In this document: positions 12,212 through 20,455 of the stretch, one piece after another
Layout of the letters: every line of letters begins with the position of its first letter
Numbering within the stretch: position 1 is the stretch's first letter
DNA from: Ulota crispa
Taxonomy: Eukaryota > Streptophyta > Bryopsida > Orthotrichales > Orthotrichaceae
Assembly: GCA_963920765.1 (NCBI GenBank)
Contig: OY987250.1
Coordinates: 12,640,409-12,704,408, forward strand
Reading direction: 5' to 3'
DNA: 64,000 nt
Notes under the pieces: model-generated
Databases searched by the model: none
The model's input: only the letters and a program-made list of their open reading frames with translations
Told to the model about the DNA's origin: nothing
Translations under genes and position numbers: made by a program

Positions 12212-14639
12212 CAACAAAAGAGAGGATTTCAAAATAATGGCTTTTGCTTTCTACTTTTACTTTCTACTTTTGCTTTCAAGTGAATTTAAAAGTATTGATA
12301 GCATGAGGTGGCACAAGATGACCACACGCTATCAATTCCTACTGGTTGCATGGGATGAAAGTGGAGCGGATGACATTCATCCGTTGCTATTGTGCGTAGC
12401 ATAGCATTTAATTGTTCTGGTAGAGCGACACGCACCCTACCACGCCAGCAGATAAGGAAAAGTTGGATAGAGTTGGATTGAATCAATGATGTGTACATTC
12501 ATCCATGAAATCTAATATATTAGTAGCTTTCATCTAAAAGCTGGCGAATCTGGTGCAAACTTGACTTGGGGAGGGATTTGGCAAATTTGTCCATTTCTTC
12601 CGGGAATTTTGCTAGTGTTACAACTGCCACTCAAGTTTTGTGGTAAGATTAAGGCAAATTTTTGCCAAGAAATTAAACGCTGGCGTAGCACGTCAGCATC
12701 TTACAAAAGTATTGTGTGACAAATCATACTACTAAAATCACAGTGACATCCGTAAATATCACATCTTCAGTGTCTGTCTATTTGATATATGAAAATTAGA
12801 TAATAATCTAATGGCGAATGCTTAGCATAGTGAGCGCCAACCGCTACTTTGTGACTAGAGTTTCAATTTCATAAAATTAAACTGGATGCTTGATAAATCT
12901 CTAACCTCCAAAGTAAGGGAACTGTGCACAAAAAACTGATTATTATGGTGTTTTTGCTTGTGCTCAATTAAAGAGTTATGTAATGCTTGGGGATGCAGGT
13001 TGGAAGGTACGAGTACAAGTACGTGGTGGACGGTGCTTGGTTGACAAATTCAGAGTTACCACTCTCTCAACCAAATAGGGAAGGCCAAGTTAACAACGTC
13101 GTTGAGGTGCTAAATTATTCCATTAACCCTCTTTTTTAATGGGTATCTACTGTAATTTTGAATGAACATTTACTCACTTTCTGTCAAAATAAAATTTTAA
13201 AAAAGAAACCATTAAGATATATCAGCATGCATTAACACACAGCTATATATACCAAGTTGTCACAGAATATTGTCCTTTTGAGGCTCCATCATGTGGAAGG
13301 TATCATGGGCATAAAACATCCTTTGTAGAGTTGATCTAGATTTTTCAAAATAATTATACAATTGGAAAACATTTTAATTTTTCACTCAGTTTTCTTTGAA
13401 AGTCAAATAGAACCTACGTTTGATACTTTTTTGTTCATAGTTTTTATACCCTTATTGAATTGGTTATAAACTTTCAAAGCCGCAATTCAAGTTCTTTCGA
13501 ATGGCATCTCCATCTTGCAATATAAATCATCAATACATTAAAATAAAATGTCACGGTATTATTTAATGTGACTCGATTTAAATTTGATCAAATCAGAGTA
13601 ATCCTTGAAAAATGGAGCCTTTTGCAAATACTGTTGTTTGCACGAGCTCAATGAGCTCGCCGCTTGCATGGACTGAACCCTAAACTGCAGCAAATCCCCA
13701 ATAGGGCATAGTGTTCTGCTTTGGCTAAGAAATCCCACAGCACAGAGAAGGTAGGAGGCTCATGAATGGATCATCTAAGGGCTGAAACTGAATTTTGGGG
13801 AGGTGAAACTTCTCGAAATATTATTCAGTAAATTTTCCTTCAAAGACAAGAGGAATTGGCATCTGACCCCCAAGTTGATTCATATTTTTTGGAACTTTGT
13901 GGAATTAGTTATGAAATTTTAAAGTTGAAGTGGCATAGGTCTTTTAAATGAATCACCTCCTCAATTGTACATTGTCTATATATTGTTGAAGCTTATGAAA
14001 AACAACATGTACAACAATAGTACATTTGAGAAGGTGATTCATTTTAGAGCCTAAGCCGAATTAGAGCTTCCTACCTTAATACTACAATAGAATTCTTGTA
14101 AGCTAATATCTTGTAAACTAATATCTTTTATAAACTAATGTATAACACAAATCTCAATGTCAAACCATACGTCAATCGTAAACCAAAGCAATTAACTCAA
14201 TAGTAGTAATGCTCCTTGGTGCTATCCCGGCACTAACTTCAAAGGCACTTCATTCACACTTCCACAAAACTAACTAACAACTTAAACTCTCTAGTTCTTG
14301 GAGTCCCGATCATATCAGTTTAGAGGAGTTCTACTGTAATTCACATTACCGTTTTGTTAGATTAACTCCGACTCCATTTTATTTGCACCCCCCGCGTTAT
14401 TCAGTTATTGTTGAGGTTATGTCTTAAGAAATAATTATTTTACAGGCTTCGTTATGCAGACAGTTTGTGATTCATTCTATTTTATTGTTTTGGAAATGCA
14501 GGTAACGGACAATGCACAGAATGGGGCCACAAAGAAACTGCGAGAGAGACTAATGCAGGAGGACGCAGACCTCACTTCAGAAGAACGCACTCAGATTCGA
14601 GCAAAATTGGAAGAGATTGCCAACAGTGGGCAATGGTGA
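4506..14639 (+). CDS. SEX4: Phosphoglucan phosphatase SEX4 (DSP4), 13 exons, 400 aa
   Basis: Plastid dual-specificity phosphatase that removes phosphate from starch glucans during starch degradation. Exons: 4506-4582, 4702-4828, 6971-7079, 7978-8054, 8414-8490, 9013-9093, 9215-9350, 9471-9530, 10190-10246, 10785-10880, 11193-11252, 12999-13106, 14502-14639; all join in phase. Residues 1 to about 70 are Ser/Thr/Arg-rich and poor in acidic residues, as in a chloroplast transit peptide. The DSP domain is about 100-265, with general acid D184 (RDFDPFDLR) and signature HCTAGLGRA, nucleophile C217 and R223. The carbohydrate-binding CBM48-type module is about 270-358 with likely glucan contacts W296, K326 and W333, followed by the C-terminal helix that packs on the phosphatase in the family. 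The length fits Arabidopsis SEX4 (379 aa). Exon 2, which shows no family similarity, is the least certain. Introns 2, 11 and 12 exceed 1.3 kb and hold repeats; intron 11 holds an antisense ORF. Confidence 0.93.
5301..5625. mobile_element. MITE-like inverted-repeat element in SEX4 intron 2
   Basis: A 325-bp noncoding segment bounded by inverted ends: GGGGCTTCAAAC on the left and GTTTGAAGCCCC on the right. Inside, further inverted blocks centre on TCACTAGTGAATT. No clear target duplication was seen, so the superfamily is unassigned. Confidence 0.55.
7245..7565. mobile_element. Fold-back MITE, family B copy 1 (SEX4 intron 3)
   Basis: Noncoding, about 320 bp, with long inverted arms (about 90 bp). 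The left arm starts GGGAAAATTTGATAGATACC and the right arm ends with its inverse. Flanks TTTTTGGTA and TTTTGAATA look like a decayed 9-bp target duplication. It is related to the copy at 16886-17211. Confidence 0.7.
8756..8961. repeat. Interspersed repeat related to the 35.5-kb MITE
   Basis: Begins TGCCATATTTGTCTAATTC, continues through an AACAATCC block, and ends near GTATGACATT. The same block recurs in the next SEX4 introns from about 9606 (TGTCATATTTAACTAATTC) and in a bounded element at 35476-35709, so these are decayed copies of one short family. Confidence 0.45.
11758..11763 (-). terminator. AATAAA polyadenylation signal of the zinc-ribbon ORF
   Basis: Canonical hexamer on the minus strand, 24 nt downstream of the TGA of the small TFIIB-like ORF. 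Confidence 0.35.
11787..12071 (-). CDS. Small TFIIB-type zinc-ribbon protein, antisense in SEX4 intron 11
   Basis: A 94-aa intronless ORF starting ATGGAGTATTGG at 12071. Residues 6-42 read like the N-terminal zinc ribbon of transcription factor IIB. C6-x2-C9 and C26-x2-C29 are spaced as in TFIIB. They are followed by [15 protein letters not shown] and the acidic-Ser motif DES, matching GD-CxEC-LVLESH-DE in plant TFIIB. About 30 residues later [14 protein letters not shown] matches the linker before the cyclin folds (STVISKPNG-like). The cyclin folds are absent; the protein ends in a polar His/Asp/Asn tail. An AATAAA lies 24 nt past the stop (11758-11763) and a (TA)n tract about 105 bp upstream could supply a TATA element. 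Either a truncated TFIIB-family retrocopy or a free-standing zinc-ribbon protein; expression is unknown. Confidence 0.55.
   Translation of the reverse strand: MEYWWCPCCEKRTMVEQDFDEGDLVCIECYLILDSHLMVDESTLESKDSFNNLNEKRNPKNLHVVHDFSTLLSKPNNQNGRHDDHNHQQDNDYS
12176..12209. repeat. (TA)n microsatellite
   Basis: About 17 uninterrupted TA units in SEX4 intron 11, about 105 bp upstream of the antisense zinc-ribbon ORF, where it could double as a TATA-like element. Confidence 0.9.
12540..12880. repeat. Interspersed repeat related to 47.95-48.22 kb
   Basis: The block CATACTACTAAAATCACAGT and the downstream block AGCGCCAACCGCTACTTTG have counterparts, in the same order and strand, at about 48020-48215. 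Both are parts of one noncoding repeat family. Confidence 0.45.
13946..14046. repeat. Hairpin-forming inverted repeat in SEX4 intron 12
   Basis: Arms of about 45 bp: AAATGAATCACCTCCTCAA on the left and TTGAGAAGGTGATTCATTT on the right, separated by a short AT-rich loop. Size and form fit a very small MITE. Confidence 0.55.
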
Positions 14640-14867
14640 AAAAACATTGCAAGTCCACGCAGAAACCTTTTTTTTAAACTATCGGTATTCGACAATTTTA
14701 AATCTATCTTCCTCTTTTATATTAGTTTCATCAATCTTTAGGGGTAATAATAGTGATACCTTCTTGTGCATGGAGCCACTGCTCTGGAACTCTTCCTGTG
14801 AACACACTTCCTCTACGCCCTGGTGCCTTTTCATGTGCACAAACACTTTGACAATCAATAAGTGGTA

Positions 14868-15351
14868 CTCCCTCTGCACCTCTAAAAACATCCAGAAAGC
14901 TTCCTTGCGAAGGATTAACTAGTCTTTGTGCTAGTGACACATGCATTCTACAATCAATATACCATCTATTAAATGTATGTAAAACCTCTAGTTTTGATGT
15001 GGCACCCAAATTCCGTCCAAAAAGTACCATATTTGTGCAATGCTTGTGAATGCTTGCCAACTCATTATGTCAGTCTTTGTGCTAGTGACACATGCATTCT
15101 AGAATCAATATACCATCTACCAAATATATGCAAAATCTCATGCTTTAATGTTGCCATTTGGACACCCAAATTCCATGCAAAAAGTACCATATTTGTGCAT
15201 GCTATCAGCTCCTCATTATTGATGATGTATAGAGTACTAGCAACAATGGCACCTCATATGAGCAAGGCCAAGCTTGCTAGGAGAGGAATGCTCTCAGCTT
15301 TTGAAATCAGCCGAAGGGAGCATTGTACTGGTACAAGAAATGTGTCCGATT
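14868..15351. mobile_element. Stowaway-like element, 3'-truncated copy
   Basis: Starts TA-CTCCCTCTGCACCTC, the classic Stowaway-type end next to a TA target. It then follows the element at 62717-63519 in order (AAAGCTTCCTTGC, CTAGTGACACATGCATTCTA, AAAAAGTACCATATTTGTG, GGCCAAGCTTGCTAGGAGAG). Internally it has two tandem copies of a roughly 145-bp block (14921-15060, 15066-15205). The far terminal repeat is missing. It begins about 230 bp after the SEX4 stop, so may lie in its 3' UTR. Confidence 0.65.
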
Positions 15352-15805
15352 TGGTCCTACCATGAGGCTGCGTTAAGTATTGTTAGACCTTGCTATTCAT
15401 TGTATGAAAGAGGGTTTCAACACATCTTAACATGTTTACTTGGACCCTGAGGATTTTGACTATTCACTGTGACTCTATAAGGACCTGAACTTTGGGTACA
15501 GAAACTCTGGCATCATGAATCACTAATAATACAAGCTATAAAAACGCTTGTAAGGAACTCCAGGAGATCAACATTGCTAACAAAAAACTCCCTGTATACT
15601 GTGAATTTGCTGTGTATACAGATTACTCCTTCTAAATAACATGAGTTGCTTCAAAATCACAGCTTTATAAAGGTAATTCAAACTCATACCGACAGAATAT
15701 CCTCGAAATTACATAAAACTCAGCTGCCTACAGCAGCAAGTGACTAAAAAAAAATTCGCTTTGAGAAATACGCTAATGAAAAATCCAAAGTTTAACCTTC
15801 TTTTA
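15352..15805. other. Convergent 3' spacer between SEX4 and NOP16
   Basis: No gene or clear element recognised. The two flanking genes converge on this stretch, so it holds the 3' end of NOP16 and possibly that of SEX4. Confidence 0.4.
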
Positions 15806-15807
15806 TT
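15802..15807 (-). terminator. AATAAA overlapping the NOP16 stop codon
   Basis: The NOP16 stop TAA (15806-15808) runs directly into TAATAAA. If this hexamer were used, the 3' UTR would be very short; a further signal may be used instead. Confidence 0.3.
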
Positions 15808-17572
15808 ACTGAGTGTTGCCTTGTGATTCAACGAAGTCAGCCAGTTTCTCGAACTTATGGAATCGCTCGCATAAAAGCGTAAGCACTCCCGGTGGGTGCT
15901 GCATACGATTCAACTTCATGTCCTTCGACATTGCCTGCAAAGATTCTCGGTGTCAATAAACCCCCGTTTTCGTAACAGAAATAAATATAGATCCAGCAGC
16001 CGAGATGATTGCAAATTTTAAGCAAATCGACTACAATGATCCAGAAACAACAGAAATTCACAACAAATATGGATTGGATTAAAAGAAATCATCTGACCAC
16101 GTAATCATCTCCGTGTTTCAATATAAGTCGACCAGTATAAACTCTCTGCATTGTTGTCAGTCTTTGAAGTGGTGCCTTTTTCCCGTCCGACCTCTTTTTA
16201 TGGAGTGCAGATTTCACATCTGCAAAAATGCAGAATAAATCGCAACTTCAATGTTGCTTGGAGCAGGCGGATTCAGCAATTCAAACCGCTGATTCAGGCA
16301 TAGTAGAAAACCTAAACCCTAAACCCTTGCAATTCAGGTACAGTAGAACACCCAAACCCTAAAACACTGCAGTTCAGGTATAATAGAAATCCTAAACCCT
16401 AAAACTCTACAGTTCAGGTATAATAGAAAACCTAAACCCTAAAATATTGCAGTTCAGACATAGTAGAAAACCCAAACCCTAAAACATTGCAGTTCCCGTA
16501 TAGTAGAAACCCTAAACCCTAAAACATCGCGTAGAAAACCTAAACTCTAAAACATTACAGTTCAGGTATAGTAGAAACCCTAAAACCTAAAACATTGCTA
16601 TTTTGTTTGAGAAGGCAGTTGGCTTACCATCAGGCTCGTCATCGCTGCCAAATACTTCACTTCCATCAGCAGACAAAGGTTTTTGTAAGCTCACTAACTG
16701 CACAAGATGCCGAGTACCAGACCGCGCTCCCATCACATTTGGATTCGCCACAATTCCCAACGACTTGTAGTTGCTAATCAAGGATGCCTTTCCATCCCAC
16801 TCCAACCTGTGACAGAGCCAAGAAGGATGCATTTCAGACAAGAAGACGATGTAGATGGACACAAATTTATTAGGTGTAAAATATAGGGATTATTTCATGG
16901 ATACCCCAGAAGTTTGCAATATTTTCATAGATACCCCTCACTGCTTTTTCAGAAATTTCACAAATACCCTTAGAACAAAATTTTCAGATATCTATTTGTT
17001 GTGCTCGAACTTTTTTCATGACCAATGTTGAAGAAGGGAATGTAATGAAACAGAAAAGAAGCAACATGCGCACAAAGAAAGAAGGGGAGTGACATGCACA
17101 ACAAAACAAAAGTCTAAATTTTTTGGTCCAAGGGTATCCATGAAATTTCTGAAAAAGCAGGGGTATCTATGAAATTATTGCAAACTTCAGGAGTATCCAT
17201 GAAATTTACCCTAAAATATAAAGCTGAACCACGGAGCTTTAGGGTTTTACATGACGAAATCTAGAGAACTCTATGATCAAAATTATGACAGTTCCTGAAA
17301 TGCAAATCTACGCTGTCGCCCGAACTGCCTAAGAAAGCGCTATTATGCTAATTCTCAAAGAAATACAATGATTTTTTTTGCAAGGCGAGGTGATATGTAG
17401 ATATTATTACAGGATTGAAAATGAAATGCAAGGGAGGAGAGAATTGTTACTTCGTGTTGGTTCCTGGCAAAATTACGGTGTCCGGAACGATCGGCTTGGA
17501 ACCCTTGCGCTTGGGCAAGCCGACACGCACCGTCGGATTGCTCTTCCTGTATGCTCTTCGAGATCTCCCCAT
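15806..17572 (-). CDS. NOP16: Nucleolar protein 16 (NOP16), 4 exons, 183 aa
   Basis: NOP16 is a nucleolar factor needed for 60S ribosomal subunit assembly. Exons in gene order: 17572-17451, 16806-16628, 16219-16098, 15934-15806; all join in phase (122+179+122+129 nt). The product begins with the basic MGRSRRAYRKS and VGLPKRKG, the usual plant NOP16 start, so the ATG at 17572 is preferred over an in-frame ATG at 17653. The conserved core is LEWDGKASLISNYKSLGIV, NPNVMG at about 41-67, an acidic spacer (GSDDEPDG) near residue 95-101, then the basic LQRLTTMQRVYTGRLI and the C-terminal HPPGVLTLLCERFHKFEKL with ADFVESQGN. The gene converges on SEX4 and runs the same way as AK-HSDH. Introns 1 and 2 each carry a repeat. 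Confidence 0.92.
16291..16598. repeat. Telomere-like minisatellite in NOP16 intron 2
   Basis: Eight tandem copies of a unit of about 40 bp: CAGTTCAGGTATAGTAGAAA followed by CCTAAACCCTAAAACATTG. The seventh is shortened to 28 bp. Each unit carries one or two plant telomere repeats (CCCTAAA). Confidence 0.9.
16886..17211. mobile_element. Fold-back MITE, family B copy 2, intact 9-bp target duplication
   Basis: A 326-bp noncoding element in NOP16 intron 1. Inverted arms begin GGGATTATTTCATGGATACC. The 9-bp TAAAATATA at 16877-16885 is repeated exactly at 17212-17220. A 9-bp duplication with long inverted arms suggests a Mutator-like MITE. Family B copy 1 is at 7245-7565. Confidence 0.8.
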
Positions 17573-17665
17573 TGCAAAGCTCGCGGATGCAAATTCAAAC
17601 GGCTTGAGCTTGCTCTTCACCTGCTCTGCCGAGCTCGGCCTTCCCGCTCGCAATTCAGAACAATC

Positions 17666-17674
17666 TTAGGGTTT
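17666..17674 (-). promoter_or_regulatory. Telo-box upstream of NOP16
   Basis: AAACCCTAA on the minus strand about 95 bp upstream of the NOP16 start. This telo-box motif is common in promoters and leaders of plant ribosomal protein and ribosome-biogenesis genes. Confidence 0.6.
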
Positions 17675-17724
17675 CGGTGAAGAAGGGGTTTCATCAGGGT
17701 TTAAGGCAGATGAACGAAATAAAT

Positions 17725-17945
17725 CTATAATTCATCCATTATTCCTCTTCCATTCACCCGTTATTCATCTATCATTCATCCATAATTCATCCGGCATTCA
17801 TCTATTATTCATTCATCACCTATTCAGTATTCATTCATCACGCACATCTTATTCACCCGCATTTCATCCACAACTCATGTACGATTCATTCATTCTGCAT
17901 GTGCAATTCATCCGCATCTCATCCTGTTTCAACCGTAATTCATCC
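17725..17945. repeat. ATTCATC-rich short repeat
   Basis: More than fifteen close copies of ATTCATC/CATTCATC spaced irregularly at 8-15 bp, lying directly upstream of NOP16. Confidence 0.75.
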
Positions 17946-18333
17946 AAGTGAAGAAGCCCATAGAGGTAGGTCGCTGTAACCCTCCCTGGTGGGACAGTGG
18001 GACTGTTTTTCTTCAGAGATCTCTACAAATTGCGCATTTTTTCATGAGAGATGTGGGAGCATGTAATTGACGTGTTTCTTCTACAAGTTTTCCATTGAAA
18101 ATTTTAAAAAGTATTCTAAAAAGTCCCTTGTGTTCTTGCAGAACATATGGTATGCAATTTCAACCTCTGGCTTTCTCAGTTTGAAAAATAGCAATATGAT
18201 TTGTGTCCATTGCTAGTATCATGCTCTTGGTTTAGAGCAAACTAGATACAAGACTCTCCTCAGGGGAATTTTTGGCAATTGATTTACAATTTTACAACAA
18301 GTTTGGAGTTTGCATTTAAAAGAAAAGATATTA

Positions 18334-18653
18334 AGGTAGGAGCACCCATAAACGTCAAACTCAGGGTTTTGAACATGATGACTATCTATAAACAATTAGC
18401 AAATTATAGGATCCTATTAGGAATAGAAACAAAATGAGTTTGAGTTTGCACTTTTGAATGTATTATTTGGATACTGTGAGAATAAGTTATGAATTTTTAA
18501 AGAGCAAACTGCCATTGCACCCATAACCACTTTTAAGAATTCATGTCCAAATATTGTACATTCTTGTCATTACATCTATGCACTTCCACAGATTTTCCAA
18601 GACTTCAAAAGTGACAATTATGGGGACACTGACGCTTATGGGTGCTCCTACCT
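18334..18653. mobile_element. TA-target MITE, family A copy 1 (short form)
   Basis: A 320-bp noncoding element with ends AGGTAGGAGCACCCATAA and TTATGGGTGCTCCTACCT. It is preceded by TA; the right-hand target has become TG. The long inverted ends next to TA fit a Tc1/mariner-type MITE. Sister copies: 30189, 32302 and 40561. Confidence 0.8.
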
Positions 18654-20369
18654 TGAGTCTCATGATTAGAAATCATTCATATAAAAAATTTGAAAAAAAC
18701 AACTTGTTTGTTTTAAATTATCTGTAGAGGATTTGCTTTTAAAAATTTGCCAAATATACAAGTACAATTTCTAGTATTTGTATTTTTTTTACAGTTGGCT
18801 AAAATTTGATTTTGACCAGTTTGTGAAACAATAAGCCCAATACTTTGATGATATGAAAATCAATACTTTGTCTCAATAATGAACTAATTTAAACCAAACA
18901 ATTACCAAACACTTAGTACAATTCTCCTTGTAGAAATGTTTTTGACAATGAAAATCTTAGTTTGAAACATGCCAATACAAATATATATCCCCATCTTATG
19001 AGCAAAAAACACTTGAAAGCCAAAACTTTGTAAACGACTGTTTTATCTTTGAAAGAAGCTATTTAACAACTAACAAGTAAAGTAAGTATCTAAAGACTAT
19101 AAATAAATTAAGATTAGTATAACGAAATTAGAAAGCACACTATTGACATATTAGAGTTGGAATTCAGGTGTGAGCCACTTTGCACTCATTGCAAGTGGAT
19201 TGCAAAGGCTAAGAGCAAGAGGATTGCGAGAGTACAACTTCACACCATACGTATATCATACGTACAAAGACAAGCTTAGCTTCATTCTTCCGAGGCCTGT
19301 ATTGTCAGGATTAACCCTTAAACATACAAAGACTTCCAAGGCCAGTGCATTTTGTGATTGAGGCGCTGACAAACAGGAAGGATTAACCAAAAGTAGCATA
19401 ATTGAAGAGTCATTTACAGGTTTCAAGTAACCAACTAATGTCTTCTGAGAATTGCAAAAAATAGTACAAGTGGATACACCCTAAGTTCTCAGAAGAGTTG
19501 TTTGCTAAAACTACGATGCTCCACATCAGCTCGTGTAACATAAGATAGTTCTAGAACAAAAGACCGTATACGAAGGCTCACACTCATATGGCATGGATTC
19601 AGAAAGCACCCCAGAACCAAAACTCACCCGCAACCCTAAACCCTACCCTAATTCCAATGCAAAAAGCTTAAACTACATTTCATTCAGCAAATCCGCAAAT
19701 CAACCAATGAAGTCTAAGAAGAAACCAAACCAGACTCGGAAGATTTGTATCCCACCTAGACTCTCTTGGCAGGCACAGAAAGTAAACGTTTTTGTCCTGA
19801 TTTCAAATAGAAACCCACGCGCTCATCCACTGTAAGTGAGAAGAGACAGGTCTAATCTCTCCCACAAATCCAAAGTAGCTGCAAAGCAGCATGTGCTAAT
19901 AAAGGGCAACCCACACCACGTCTCAGTTGCCACTGAAAGTTCAGAATCCTATTGGTTGAGAGCTCAAGGTTTGGGTCGACCATTTGACTCAACTTTCAGC
20001 CCAAGTACTACTAATATTTCTACATACAATATTCATGACTTTCGTTAGTACTCCTTTTTGTCCTGGGGCTTGCAGAGATGGGACATAGGACGTAGTGTTA
20101 AACCGCAACATTCACGGACCTTATTGAATTATAAAGCACTCAAACTGGTCCCTCCCTGATGCGTGATTCATGACATTCAACACTGTCAAAATCATCAATC
20201 TTGCTCTTGTGACCAAAAAACCCCAAAGATCCTTCAATCTGGAACATTTATGAAGGAGCATTTAAGGATCATCCACGATAAACAAGGAGAGAGTGAGGGC
20301 TAATCTCTCTTATATATTCAAAAAGTAACAGCAAAGGAGCAACAGCGTGTTACATCATAATTCGTGCAC
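18654..20369. other. Gene-free spacer between NOP16 and AK-HSDH
   Basis: AT-rich to about 19150, then mixed composition. No gene recognised. About 20033-20103 shares a block (TTAGTACTCCTTTTTG, then GAGATGGGAC and GGACGTAGTGT) with 6033-6125 in SEX4 intron 2. About 19837-19905 resembles 20289-20360 in the AK-HSDH 3' flank. Confidence 0.4.
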
Positions 20370-20375
20370 TTTATT
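20370..20375 (-). terminator. AATAAA polyadenylation signal of AK-HSDH
   Basis: Canonical hexamer on the minus strand about 80 nt past the TAG of AK-HSDH. Confidence 0.45.
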
Positions 20376-20455
20376 GGACTACCTTGTGCATGATTACTGA
20401 CGACAACACTGACCTGAATGATAAACCAACACAAACCTGTGAAGGCTCCTTCAAC

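Noticed and set aside
16291-16598. True telomere or interstitial telomere block
   Set aside because: The CCCTAAA words are only part of a 40-bp unit and never form an uninterrupted telomeric run.
17573-17653. Upstream in-frame ATG that would extend NOP16 by 27 residues
   Set aside because: NOP16 proteins of plants begin with the MGRSRR motif; the extension resembles no NOP16 N-terminus and lies close to the telo-box.
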